A program made the position numbers and the translations under genes. The notes beneath the pieces were generated by a model. That model searched no databases. It was not told the DNA's origin and saw only the letters and a list, made by a program, of their open reading frames with translations. Shown here piece after piece: positions 9,049 through 17,549 of a stretch of 64,000 nucleotides of DNA. The number at the start of each line of letters is the position of its first letter. Positions within the stretch are counted from its first letter, which is position 1. The DNA comes from Glaciihabitans sp. (GTDB lineage Bacteria > Actinomycetota > Actinomycetes > Actinomycetales > Microbacteriaceae): the NCBI GenBank assembly GCA_025463785.1, contig JAODBD010000003.1, positions 248,001 to 312,000 on the forward strand, read 5' to 3'.

Positions 9049-10106
9049 TGCGTCAGGATCTTGCTGATCGCCGCCGTCGTGTCGTTGACCGCCGTTTGCT
9101 CGGACGGCTTGGTCACGAAACCGAGTTTCGTGCCTGCAGGAACCGCGCTCGGCTGATCGACGTTTGCCTTGTACTCGACCGCGAGCTGCTGGGCCTGCCC
9201 TTCCTTACCGCCCCACCAGGACAGGAAGCACGCGGCCGCGTTCGGGTGCACTGCTGCCTTCATCATGAACGCGTACTTGTCCTGGGAGGAAACAGCATCG
9301 AGGTAGGTGATCGCGACGGGCGCGCCGGCCTTCTGCTGTGCGAGAACCGCAGAGGCTGATGCGCTCGTGGAGAGCAGGGACTGACCGCTGATGATCTGCT
9401 GAAGGCTGGCTGTCGCACCCTGCACCACGACGGGCTTGTCGCTGGTGTGGAAGGAGTTGAACCACGCGAGCGTCTGGGTCTGGCCCCAGGCGGTAGCGAG
9501 ACCGCCAAGGTAGACGCCGCGCGGGTCGACGATGACTTTACCCGCCCACTTCGGGCTGATCAGATTGGCCCAGGTCGTCGGGAGAGAGGATGCCGGGGTG
9601 ATCTTCGGGTTGTACGCGATACCGATGAGGTCACGGAAGACGCGATAGGCCTGAACGCCGCTGACGTTGAGCGTGAGGTTGGCAGGGATGGCGAGCTTCG
9701 AGTAGTCGACGTTGCGGACGAGCTTCTGGTCGAACAGCGGGCCGGCAGAGGCGAGGTCCATAGTCACCGCGTCGACCGTGACCGCATGGTGCGCCTGCAC
9801 CTCGGTGATGATGCGCTGGGTGGCATCGGTCGGCTGGAGCGAGGTGTACCGCACCTTGATCTTCGGATTCTCTTTCTCGAAGGGCGCGATCTCTTTCTGG
9901 AAGTCGCCAGGGTCGGTCGTGGACCAGTAGTCCACGGTGCCCTCCTTCGCGCCTGCTGTGCACGCGGCCGATGTGGTAATCGACAGGGTGCCCGCAGATG
10001 TCGACTTGCTGGGGCCGCTGGCACTGCATCCGGCGAGCAGAAGAAGCCCGGCCGCCGACACGGCGAGCGTGCCGAAGCGTGCTTTACGAGATGACGGGAA
10101 TGACAC
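9045..10106 (-). CDS. ABC transporter substrate-binding lipoprotein (ferric/polyamine type)
   Basis: The 353-residue protein begins with a lipoprotein signal (LAVSAAGLLLLAGC, lipid-anchored Cys) and continues as a cluster-D type extracellular solute-binding protein: EGTVDYWSTTDPGDFQKEIAPFEKENP, then YRVFRDLIGIAYNPK. It is very probably the binding protein for the fused permease and ATPase at 2355-5242, which have no binding protein of their own. The start is a GTG after GTAGGAGG. A tandem operator lies about 105 bases upstream. The ligand is unknown; the neighbouring enzymes suggest an organic compound rather than iron. Confidence 0.9.
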   Translation of the reverse strand: MSFPSSRKARFGTLAVSAAGLLLLAGCSASGPSKSTSAGTLSITTSAACTAGAKEGTVDYWSTTDPGDFQKEIAPFEKENPKIKVRYTSLQPTDATQRIITEVQAHHAVTVDAVTMDLASAGPLFDQKLVRNVDYSKLAIPANLTLNVSGVQAYRVFRDLIGIAYNPKITPASSLPTTWANLISPKWAGKVIVDPRGVYLGGLATAWGQTQTLAWFNSFHTSDKPVVVQGATASLQQIISGQSLLSTSASASAVLAQQKAGAPVAITYLDAVSSQDKYAFMMKAAVHPNAAACFLSWWGGKEGQAQQLAVEYKANVDQPSAVPAGTKLGFVTKPSEQTAVNDTTAAISKILTQ

Positions 10107-10210
10107 ATTGCCTCCTACGGTGGGATGGCCGACAGGGTGATCGCGCCATCAGTGGATATAGCTGAAGTGGAACGCGACACCTGCGTCGTTGTGACGACCG
10201 TAGTCAGGTT

Positions 10211-10245
10211 GTTTGCTCTATGCAATTGAATTGCGCAGGGTGAAA
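10211..10245. promoter_or_regulatory. tandem candidate IclR operators before the lipoprotein/RidA operon
   Basis: A good copy starts at 10231 (TTGCGCAGGGTGAAA) and a weaker copy exactly 20 bp before it at 10211 (GTTTGCTCTATGCAA, two mismatches in the outer left arm). They lie upstream of the GTG start at 10106, in the gap that separates this operon from the aldehyde dehydrogenase stop. They repeat the motif and spacing of the sites at 5295 and 6290. Confidence 0.55.
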
Positions 10246-10263
10246 CGTCTTCGTTAGAGCGCC

Positions 10264-11640
10264 TTAGCCCTTCCACACCGTTTTGAGATTGCAGAACTCG
10301 CGGATGCCCGCCGCGGCAAGCTCACGCCCGTACCCCGAGGCCTTGATGCCGCCGAACGGCAGCTCGGGATAGGACACGGTCATGCCGTTGACGAATACCG
10401 CCCCGGCATCCAACTCGGTGATGAAGTATGACTCCTCGGCCACGTCCGTCGTCCAGACGGCAGAGCTGAGCCCGAACGTGGTCTGGTTCGCGATGCGGAT
10501 GGCCTCCTCGCGGCTTGCGACGCGGTAGAGCGAGGCAACCGGGCCGAACGCTTCTTCGAGAATGATGCGCATGTCGTCGGTGAGCTCGCTGAGGACAGTC
10601 GGCTGGTAGAAGAAACCAGGACCGTCGATCGCGCCTCCGCCGGCCAGGACCTTCGCGCCCTTGGCGAGGGCGTCATCCACAAGCTCGGCAAGGTCCGACC
10701 GACCGGATTCGGTCGCCACGGGACCGACGTCGGTCTTCTCCTCAAGCGGGTCGCCGACCACGAGTGCCGACATCTTCTCGGCGAAGAGTTTCGCGAAAGC
10801 GTCGTAGACGTCGGTGTGGACCAGAAAGCGTTTGGCGGCGATGCAGGATTGGCCGTTGTTGGAGATGCGTGCCTTCACGGCTGTCGTCGCCGCGGCCTCG
10901 AGATCCGCGCTCGGCATGACGATGAATGGATCCGACCCGCCGAGCTCCATGACGCTCTTCTTGATCTGCTCGCCGGCGATTGATGCGACCGACCGCCCGG
11001 CAGGCTCGGATCCGGTGAGGGTAACGGCCTTGACCCGCGGGTCTTCGAGCACGGCCTTGACTTCGCGCGAGCCGATCAGCAGCGCGCGGAACGAACCGAC
11101 AGGGAAACCGCCGCGCTCGAAGATGGTGTCGAGGTAGAGCGCCGACTGGGGAACGTTCGAGGCGTGCTTGAGCAGTCCCGTGTTGCCCGCCATGAGGGCA
11201 GGGGCGGCGAAGCGGATGACCTGCCAGAGCGGGTAGTTCCACGGCATGACCGCGAGCACGACGCCGAGCGGCTGGTAGCGTGCGTAGGCCTGCGATGCCG
11301 CCACGCGAGACGGGTCGGACAGCGGTTCGTCGGCGAGAAACTGCTCGGCGTTATCCGCGTAGAAGCGCATGTTCTTTGCGCACTTGAGCACCTCGGCCCT
11401 GGCCTGGGCGATGGGCTTGCCCATCTCGATCACCAGCATCTTCGCTGTGTCGTCGGCCTCCCGCTCCAGGATGTCGGCGGCGGCCCGCATCCACTCGGCG
11501 CGCTGGGCGAAGCTCGTCTGGCGCAGCGCTGCGTGCGCCGTGACGGCTTCGCCGATTCGCCGGTCGATTTCGGCGGCGTCGTGCGCGTCGAACTCCTTCT
11601 CGGTCATTCCGGTGGTCGGGTTGATGGTCGCGATGGCCAT
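10264..11640 (-). CDS. NAD(P)-dependent aldehyde dehydrogenase (succinate-semialdehyde dehydrogenase type)
   Basis: The 458-residue enzyme has the ALDH proton-acceptor region (VMELGGSDPFIV) and the nucleophile Cys266 in NNGQSCIAAKRF. PWNYPLWQVIRFAAPALMAGN places it near GabD/Sad-type succinate-semialdehyde dehydrogenases. It oxidises an aldehyde to the acid with NAD(P)+. An AAGGAG site precedes the ATG, which lies 23 bases after the GntR gene, so it is the last gene of the VOC-GntR-ALDH operon. It closely resembles the second ALDH in the window (37693-39069), which has the same length and the same Cys position. Confidence 0.9.
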   Translation of the reverse strand: MAIATINPTTGMTEKEFDAHDAAEIDRRIGEAVTAHAALRQTSFAQRAEWMRAAADILEREADDTAKMLVIEMGKPIAQARAEVLKCAKNMRFYADNAEQFLADEPLSDPSRVAASQAYARYQPLGVVLAVMPWNYPLWQVIRFAAPALMAGNTGLLKHASNVPQSALYLDTIFERGGFPVGSFRALLIGSREVKAVLEDPRVKAVTLTGSEPAGRSVASIAGEQIKKSVMELGGSDPFIVMPSADLEAAATTAVKARISNNGQSCIAAKRFLVHTDVYDAFAKLFAEKMSALVVGDPLEEKTDVGPVATESGRSDLAELVDDALAKGAKVLAGGGAIDGPGFFYQPTVLSELTDDMRIILEEAFGPVASLYRVASREEAIRIANQTTFGLSSAVWTTDVAEESYFITELDAGAVFVNGMTVSYPELPFGGIKASGYGRELAAAGIREFCNLKTVWKG

Positions 11641-11663
11641 TGGTGCTCCTTGTGGGTGTTGGG

Positions 11664-12356
11664 TCAGTTCTCGAAAACGTCAGGATGCCGCGCGAGCTCG
11701 AGGCGGGTGCGGCGGATGTGGCCGGCCAGGACACGTTCGGCCTCATCGAGATCGCGGCGACGGATGGCGGATACCAGCAGGTGGTGTTCGTGGTGGACGC
11801 TGCGGTCACCCTCCGACCGGAAGACGCGGGTGAACGCGCGTCGATAGTGCTGGGTGCGGTTCCAGAGACGCAGGACCGTGTCGCCGAGCACGCTGGTGTG
11901 GGCCGCGGAGTAGCAGGAGAGATGGAACTCGCGGTCGAGGCGCAGGAACTGCTCCACGTCATCCGATCGCTCCATTGAATCCGCGAGGAGCTCCAGTTCG
12001 TCGATCGACTCCTCGCTCATCAACGGGATGTTGTAGCGCAGGAGAAGCGGCTCGATCCGCTCCCGGATCTGGTACATCTCCTCGCATTCCTCGAGGCTCA
12101 ACTGGGAGACCCAGGCGCCCGTGTTCGCGACGAGAGTCACGAGTCCTTCGGCCTCGAGCATTCTCAGCGCCTCCCGCACGGGAAGCCGACTCGCACCGTG
12201 GCGGCCAGCCAGGTCTTCCTGGCGGATACGGGCGCCGGGCGCGTGCTCGCCGAGAAGGATGGCCTCCCGCAGTTCGGACGCGATGCGCGCGCCAGCAGCT
12301 CCGTGCACTGGCAACTCGAGGTCCATGTCATCCATTGTGCCGCGCATGCCGCTCAT
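11664..12356 (-). CDS. GntR family regulator, FadR/FCD subfamily
   Basis: The 230-residue protein has an N-terminal GntR winged helix (RIRQEDLAGRHGASRLPVREALRMLEAEGLV cut across about residues 40-75) and an all-helical FCD domain with the metal-binding pattern LDREFHLSCYSAAH. FCD regulators usually sense carboxylic acids. Several ATGs are possible. I take 12356 because it overlaps the VOC gene stop as ATGA. It probably controls its own operon and the divergent E1/E2 genes through the motifs at 12939-13012. Confidence 0.88.
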   Translation of the reverse strand: MSGMRGTMDDMDLELPVHGAAGARIASELREAILLGEHAPGARIRQEDLAGRHGASRLPVREALRMLEAEGLVTLVANTGAWVSQLSLEECEEMYQIRERIEPLLLRYNIPLMSEESIDELELLADSMERSDDVEQFLRLDREFHLSCYSAAHTSVLGDTVLRLWNRTQHYRRAFTRVFRSEGDRSVHHEHHLLVSAIRRRDLDEAERVLAGHIRRTRLELARHPDVFEN

Positions 12357-12883
12357 TCGGCTGGTCGCGCCGGATGCCACAGCTTGACCTGCGCACTCGA
12401 CTCGTACGCTTTGCCGCCCGGAAAGCTGACGAGCTCGAACTGCATTCCCCATGGGCTGAGGAAATAGAGCCAGTGCTGGCCCTCGGCGGACTGTTTGCTC
12501 GCGGTGGGCTCGCCCATGGTTTCGATGCCCTGCGCGTGCAGGTACTCGACCGCCGCGGCCATGTCGTCGACATAGAGCGCTACGTGGTGTCCACCGATGT
12601 CGCTGTTTCGCGGTTGCGGTTGCTGGCCATCCGCCGCGTCGTACTTGAAGACCTCGAAATTGGTGCCGTTGCCGAGCCGGTAGAACCGGATCTCCCGGAT
12701 GACCGTTCGTGGGTCGACACCGATGTGCACCCGCATCCAGTCGTCGTCCGACTGTTTGGCACCGAGTGTGTAGACCGGATCGGCCCCGAGGATGTCGACG
12801 AAAAAGCGCTCTGCCTCGTCCAGGTCGGGAACCGTGATGCCGATGTGGTCGGTGCCTTTCAGTCCAGGAATACCGTGTGCCAT
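12353..12883 (-). CDS. VOC family protein (glyoxalase / extradiol dioxygenase fold)
   Basis: The 176-residue protein shows the paired beta-alpha-beta-beta-beta VOC modules: GTDHIGITVPDLDEAERFF at the start and GGHHVALYVDDMAAAVEYL in the second half, with a late Glu (GMQFELVSF). The His and Glu residues could form a metal site. The start at 12883 (MAHGIPGLKG) has AAGGCGG before it. A longer frame to 12952 would cover the promoter. The substrate is unknown; the genes around it encode an aldehyde dehydrogenase and a 2-oxoacid dehydrogenase. Confidence 0.85.
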   Translation of the reverse strand: MAHGIPGLKGTDHIGITVPDLDEAERFFVDILGADPVYTLGAKQSDDDWMRVHIGVDPRTVIREIRFYRLGNGTNFEVFKYDAADGQQPQPRNSDIGGHHVALYVDDMAAAVEYLHAQGIETMGEPTASKQSAEGQHWLYFLSPWGMQFELVSFPGGKAYESSAQVKLWHPARPAE

Positions 12884-12938
12884 GACGACCGCCTTGTCGT
12901 GTTGATCGGACAGAGATGTAAGAACAGTAGTGCTCAAG

Positions 12939-13012
12939 ATTGGATACATCATGTCGCATTAGGGCACAAATATCCAGTGATTACGATCCTAGGCTCTTGT
13001 ATTGGATTCAAT
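12939..13012. promoter_or_regulatory. divergent promoter region with two candidate GntR sites
   Basis: ATTGGATACATC (12939-12950) and ATTGGATTCAAT (13001-13012, a perfect ATTG-N4-CAAT palindrome) lie between the VOC and E1 starts. On the other strand they read GATGTATCCAAT and ATTGAATCCAAT, which resembles sites of FCD-type GntR regulators. The link to the regulator at 11664-12356 is inferred from position. Confidence 0.4.
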
Positions 13013-13082
13013 CGTGCGATATCTTTCCAGAACGCGATCAGTGTGCACTGCAGCGCGCCGCGCGAATAGGAAGACCGAAGGC

Positions 13083-15275
13083 ATGCCAAAACGACGTCGT
13101 TTGGAAACTGGCGAACCCTGGATAGAACTGGCGACTACTGCCCAGGACTGGAAGGACGCTGATCCTGCGCTTCTGACGGGCATGCTCGCCGAGCTCCACC
13201 TGATTCGTGCGTTCGAGGAGAGCGTTCTCGAGCTGGCGGGCGAGGGACTCGTCCACGGGCCAGCCCACTCCAGCATCGGTCAGGAGGGCGGCGCGGTCGG
13301 CTCGATCATCGGACTCGGAACCGCGGATGGCGTGACCGGTTCGCACCGCGGTCACCACCAGTTCCTGGCGAAGGCGCTCACCCATGTCACGGGTGGCACG
13401 TTCGATCTTTCGCAACTCGTGACGGATGACGTGCAGGCCCTGTTGCAGCGCACTCTCGCCGAAATCCTGGGTCTGGCCCAGGGCTTCTCGGGCGGCCGCG
13501 GAGGATCCATGCACCTGCAGTGGCTGGAGGCTGGCGCGCTCGGTACCAATGCGATCGTCGGCGGCGGAGTGCCGTTTGCGGCGGGAAACGCCTGGGCGCA
13601 GAAGCACGCGGGCACGAAAGACCTGACCGTCAGTTACTTCGGCGACGGATCGAGCCAGATCGGGTCCGTGCTCGAGACGATGAATCTCGCGGCCGCCTGG
13701 AAGCTGCCGCTCGTCTTCTTCATCGAGAACAATCTGTACGCGGTCTCCACCAACGTGAATGAGGTCGTGGCGGATGTCCGGCTGTCTGTGCGCGGGCAGG
13801 GTTTCGGCATCCCGGGCTGGCGAGTGGATGGCATGGATCCGCTCGCAGTTCATCTCGCGATGACCGCGGCGGGCGACCGACTGCGCGCCGGCGAGGGATC
13901 CGCGGTTGTCGAGGCCGAGGTCTACCGCTTCTTCCACCAGAACGGCTCGTACCCGGGCAGCGCGTTCGGTTACCGAACCAAAGACGAGGAAGCGGAGTGG
14001 CGGGCACGCGATCCGCTCATCCGGGTCGCGAAGGAGATGGGCAAGCTCGGGCTTCTCAGCGAGAAGGAAGCCGCGAGCGTGCGGGAGCAAGCGCAGGCTG
14101 CCATGGCCGTGGCCGTTGCGGCGCTTATCCAAGCCGACCCGCATAACCCGGGCAAGCGCCGCATCCTTCCTGAACTCTGGCCGGACCCCGGTTTCGTGGA
14201 CGTCGGCATCCGAAGCGACGGCAGCGAGCTCGCCTCGCTCACCGTGTTGGATCCGGCCGACTATACAGGCGAGTGGCGCGACACCAAGTTCGTGGATGCC
14301 GTCGCGGCCGTCATGGACCGCCGCATGGAACAGGATGACCGCATCGTCGTCATGGGCGAGGATGTTCACCGCCTCAACGGTGGGACCAACGGCGCGACCA
14401 AGGGACTCGCTGGCAAGTACGGGCCCGATCGCGTGATGGGCACTCCGATCAGCGAAAACGCGTTCGTGGGGCTGGGCGGCGGGCTCGCACTCGACGGCCG
14501 ATTCCGTCCCGTGGTCGAGTTCATGTATCCCGACTTCATGTGGGTCGCGGCCGACCAGGTGTTCAATCAGATCGGCAAGGCGCGCCACATGTTCGGCGGT
14601 GACAACGCCATGCCGCTCGTGCTTCGCACCAAGGTCGCCATGGGTTCGGGCTACGGCTCGCAGCACCTCATGGACCCAGCCGGGATCTTCGCAACCGCGC
14701 CGGGCTGGCGAATCATCGCGCCCTCGAACGCCTCCGACTACGTTGGCCTGATGAATGCGGCGCTTGCCCTCGAGGATCCGGTATTCGTCATCGAGCACGT
14801 GGATCTGTACGGCCAGGCCGACCGCGTCCCGGTGGGCGACCTCGATTACATCCTTCCGCCTGGCAAGGCGGCTCTGCGTCGCGAAGGCAACGACATGACC
14901 GTCATCAGCTACCTCTCGATGGTGGGGCATTCGCTCGAGGCGATCGAGCAGCTGGGCGTTGACGCCGATCTCATCGACCTGCGCTGGCTCGACCGCGCTT
15001 CCCTCGACTGGGACACCATCGGCGCGAGCATCAGAAAGACCAACAGCGTGCTGATCGTCGAGCAGGGCGCCCGCGGGACTTCGTATGGCGGATGGCTCGC
15101 CGACGAGATCCAGCGCCGCTTCTTCGACTACCTCGACCAGCCAGTGCAGCGAGTCACGGGCGGCGAGGCGAGCCCGAGCATCTCGCGCATTCTCGAACGC
15201 GCCGCCATCGCGAGGACGGAAGAGGTCGTCGCAGGCCTCGAACTCGTTATCGCAGGGCGCGGAGGGTCGCGCTGA
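13083..15275 (+). CDS. 2-oxoacid dehydrogenase E1, alpha and beta subunits fused
   Basis: The 730-residue protein joins an E1-alpha half (about residues 30-370) and an E1-beta half (about 400-725). The thiamine diphosphate motif begins with GDGSSQIGS near residue 187 and ends with the IENN pair near 217. The beta half carries VVMGEDVHRLNGGTNG. Pyruvate, acetoin and branched-chain complexes usually have separate alpha and beta genes, and the single-chain form is less common. The ATG at 13083 is preferred, with AGGAAG nine bases before it; a TTG at 13002 would run through the operator. The E2 gene follows one base after the stop. The substrate is unresolved. Confidence 0.9.
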   Translation: MPKRRRLETGEPWIELATTAQDWKDADPALLTGMLAELHLIRAFEESVLELAGEGLVHGPAHSSIGQEGGAVGSIIGLGTADGVTGSHRGHHQFLAKALTHVTGGTFDLSQLVTDDVQALLQRTLAEILGLAQGFSGGRGGSMHLQWLEAGALGTNAIVGGGVPFAAGNAWAQKHAGTKDLTVSYFGDGSSQIGSVLETMNLAAAWKLPLVFFIENNLYAVSTNVNEVVADVRLSVRGQGFGIPGWRVDGMDPLAVHLAMTAAGDRLRAGEGSAVVEAEVYRFFHQNGSYPGSAFGYRTKDEEAEWRARDPLIRVAKEMGKLGLLSEKEAASVREQAQAAMAVAVAALIQADPHNPGKRRILPELWPDPGFVDVGIRSDGSELASLTVLDPADYTGEWRDTKFVDAVAAVMDRRMEQDDRIVVMGEDVHRLNGGTNGATKGLAGKYGPDRVMGTPISENAFVGLGGGLALDGRFRPVVEFMYPDFMWVAADQVFNQIGKARHMFGGDNAMPLVLRTKVAMGSGYGSQHLMDPAGIFATAPGWRIIAPSNASDYVGLMNAALALEDPVFVIEHVDLYGQADRVPVGDLDYILPPGKAALRREGNDMTVISYLSMVGHSLEAIEQLGVDADLIDLRWLDRASLDWDTIGASIRKTNSVLIVEQGARGTSYGGWLADEIQRRFFDYLDQPVQRVTGGEASPSISRILERAAIARTEEVVAGLELVIAGRGGSR

Positions 15276-15276
15276 C

Positions 15277-16575
15277 ATGGCGACCATACTCAGGATGCCC
15301 GAAGTGCTCGCCAACGCGACCGAGGCGGTGCTGTCTGTCTGGACGGTCGAGGAGGGCGCGGCATTTTCCACCGGCGACACACTCGCCGAGGTCGAAACCG
15401 AGAAGGCGCTCGTCGACCTTCCGGCCGAGCAGGATGGCATCCTCGGCCGCATTCTCGCGAAGCCCGGAGACTCGACGGCGGTGGGTGCTCCCATCGCTGT
15501 GCTCATTCTGAAGGGGGAAACCCAGGCGGACATCGACGCCCTGCTGGGCAACCTGCCTGCCGCGCCGACATCCTCGCCGGCAGCCCCCGAGCCGGAGACG
15601 GCTCCCGAGGCTGCTGTCGCGCCCGCCGTTTCGCCGGTCGCGCAGGCGCTAGCGCTAGCGCCAGCGCCAGCGCCAGCGCCAGCGCCAGAACCCGTCCCCG
15701 CACTGGGAACACGCCAATTCGTGAGCCCGATTGCACGGGTGCGTGCGCGCGAGGGCGGCATCGACCTGGCAGACATCCGCGGCACCGGCCCCGGCGGCCG
15801 CATCGTTCGCGTCGATGTCGAGAGAGCCATCGCCGCGAAGGCGTCGGGAGCGGCGAAACCGGTCACGGCAGCGCCCGCGTCGGTCGGCAGCGCCGCCGGT
15901 TACACGGAAATCCCGCACACCGGCATGCGCAGGGCGATCGCGCGTCGACTCACCGAGAGCAAGTCGACGGTTCCGCACTTCTACCTGACTACCGACTGCA
16001 AGGTGGATGCCCTGCTCGCCGTGCGCGCGCAGGCCAACGCGGTGCCAGGAGTCAAGCTGTCGGTCAACGACTTCGTGGTCAAGGCCGTCGCCGGCGCGTT
16101 CGCGGATGTTCCGGAGGCCAACGTCACCTGGACGGAGACGCACCTGCGCCGCTGGGATGCCGTCGACATCGCCGTCGCCGTCGCAACAGATGGCGGTCTC
16201 CTGACGCCGGTCGTGCGCGGTGTGGACTCGAAGTCGATCACCGAGGTCAGCGCATCCATCGCCGAGCTCGTCGGCCGGGCACGCGAGGGCAGGCTCCGAC
16301 AGGAGGAACTCGAGGGCGGCAGCTTCTCTGTGACCAACCTCGGGATGTTCGGAACCACCGAGTTCTCGGCCATCCTGAACCCACCGCAGTCCGGCATCCT
16401 CGCGATCGGTGCCGCGCAGCCGCAGCCCGTCGTCGTCGACGGCCAGGTCGTCGTCGCGACCGTGATGCGCTGCACGCTTTCCGTCGACCATCGGGCCGTG
16501 GATGGTGCGCTCGCCGCGCGCTGGCTCGCCGCGTTCACCGCACGAATCGAGAACCCGGTCTCGATCCTGCTGTAA
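15277..16575 (+). CDS. 2-oxoacid dehydrogenase E2 (dihydrolipoamide acyltransferase)
   Basis: The 432-residue protein has a lipoyl domain (about residues 1-78, lipoyl Lys43 in VETEKALVD), an Ala/Pro-rich linker, a peripheral-subunit-binding domain (SPIARVRAREGGIDLADI, about 148-185) and a catalytic acyltransferase domain that ends with His405 and Asp409 in HRAVDG. It transfers the acyl group from E1 to CoA. A GGAGGG site precedes the ATG. No E3 (lipoamide dehydrogenase) gene is present in the window, so E3 must be supplied from elsewhere. Confidence 0.93.
   Translation: MATILRMPEVLANATEAVLSVWTVEEGAAFSTGDTLAEVETEKALVDLPAEQDGILGRILAKPGDSTAVGAPIAVLILKGETQADIDALLGNLPAAPTSSPAAPEPETAPEAAVAPAVSPVAQALALAPAPAPAPAPEPVPALGTRQFVSPIARVRAREGGIDLADIRGTGPGGRIVRVDVERAIAAKASGAAKPVTAAPASVGSAAGYTEIPHTGMRRAIARRLTESKSTVPHFYLTTDCKVDALLAVRAQANAVPGVKLSVNDFVVKAVAGAFADVPEANVTWTETHLRRWDAVDIAVAVATDGGLLTPVVRGVDSKSITEVSASIAELVGRAREGRLRQEELEGGSFSVTNLGMFGTTEFSAILNPPQSGILAIGAAQPQPVVVDGQVVVATVMRCTLSVDHRAVDGALAARWLAAFTARIENPVSILL
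15646..15687 (+). repeat. in-frame hexamer repeat in the E2 linker
   Basis: Seven tandem hexamers (GCGCTA twice, then GCGCCA five times) encode Ala-Leu and Ala-Pro dipeptides in the flexible linker between the lipoyl and binding domains. Swinging-arm linkers are typically Ala/Pro rich. Repeat-number changes would stay in frame and only alter arm length. Confidence 0.9.
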
Positions 16576-16611
16576 TTCGCGCCAGGGGCATTCGCTTTCG
16601 ATGCGCCAGAA

Positions 16612-17370
16612 CTAGGAACCTGCGGTGATGCTGAGCGTTCCGGGTTCGGCCCAGGGTCCCAGCTCGAATGCCGCCTGCAGGGTGCGTAAATCGGCGAGAT
16701 TGAGCGAGAATTCGCGTTCGTCGATCGACCCGATCCAACTCGGGCCGACACTGCGGATGAGGAACGCGCCATCGAACGCGTCGAGGTGTTCCTCGGTAAC
16801 GGGGAGTCGCACGGAGGTATGCCCAAGGTCCCGGACGCGAGCGTCGATCGCTCGGGCGGTGCTTGTGCGGGCCAACAGGGATTCTGGCCAGATGAATCGA
16901 TGATCCGAGACGAAGCACAGGCTGCCCGCGAGCGGATCGGCGATCAGATCACCGATGACGGGCACGCCATATTCCTCATCGACGGGCGAGGACCGTAGTT
17001 CGTGTGCAGCGATGCCGTCAACGGTGCGCAGTCTGAGTGGGTCGCTGAGATCGCGGTTCGTCCATTCCGTTGCGATGACGAGGATGCGGGAGGCGGGCCC
17101 GTCCTCGTGTCGGTACAGTTCCACACGCAGTTCAAGCGCGTCGCATTCACGTCGCAGGGCTCCGCTAATCGCGGCGACGAGAGTCTCGCGGTCGAGCGGC
17201 CGCTCCAACCTCTCGCCCGACGCAAGAGCGAGCTCATCCAGTTGGGCTTGGAGGTTGTGAACTCTGCCATCGCGCACCGCCAGGCGCGCGGTGTAGGTGG
17301 CGGCCGCGTGCATTCGCTCCAGAAGCTCAGCGGGTGTCGCGGGAGTTCCATTCTCAGTTGTGGCCCACAT
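16612..17370 (-). CDS. class-IV aminotransferase-fold protein lacking the PLP lysine
   Basis: The 252-residue protein aligns by eye with PabC/IlvE-type class-IV enzymes: an N-terminal arm, then DPLRLRTVDGIAAHELRS where the family has the PLP-Lys segment, then LCFVSDHRFIWPES and a final DAFDGAFLIRSVGPSWIGSI. The expected Lys is Arg115, and the whole chain contains no lysine. It cannot form a PLP Schiff base, so it is probably not an aminotransferase. The start at 17370 (MWATTENG) has GAGG just before it. It is divergent from the ABC operon at 17550 and convergent with E2. Confidence 0.6.
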   Translation of the reverse strand: MWATTENGTPATPAELLERMHAAATYTARLAVRDGRVHNLQAQLDELALASGERLERPLDRETLVAAISGALRRECDALELRVELYRHEDGPASRILVIATEWTNRDLSDPLRLRTVDGIAAHELRSSPVDEEYGVPVIGDLIADPLAGSLCFVSDHRFIWPESLLARTSTARAIDARVRDLGHTSVRLPVTEEHLDAFDGAFLIRSVGPSWIGSIDEREFSLNLADLRTLQAAFELGPWAEPGTLSITAGS

Positions 17371-17497
17371 TCCTGCCTCGACTTCCTTCGTTGATGGGCT
17401 GCACATTAGCAACTGAAGGCAAATAACGGGTGACGAATCTGTTCACCAAATGGCAACCTTCGATCTACCTGGTGGACGGGTTCGTTTTCTACCGTAA

Positions 17498-17511
17498 CTA
17501 ACGACTGTTAT
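17498..17511. promoter_or_regulatory. candidate operator CTAAC-N4-GTTAT before the ferric-type ABC operon
   Basis: CTAACGACTGTTAT forms an imperfect palindrome 38 bases before the lipoprotein start. A perfect version, CTAACAGCCGTTAG, lies at 21652-21665 before the membrane-protein gene. The pairing suggests one regulator for both units. Which regulator is unknown. Confidence 0.5.
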
Positions 17512-17549
17512 ATCCGCGCTCGAACATCCCTCAGAAGGAGCCTCACGTC

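Noticed and set aside
13038-15866. A 942-codon open frame antisense to the E1 and E2 genes
   Set aside because: It lies opposite two well-supported genes, has no recognisable domain and reflects the high GC content at third codon positions.
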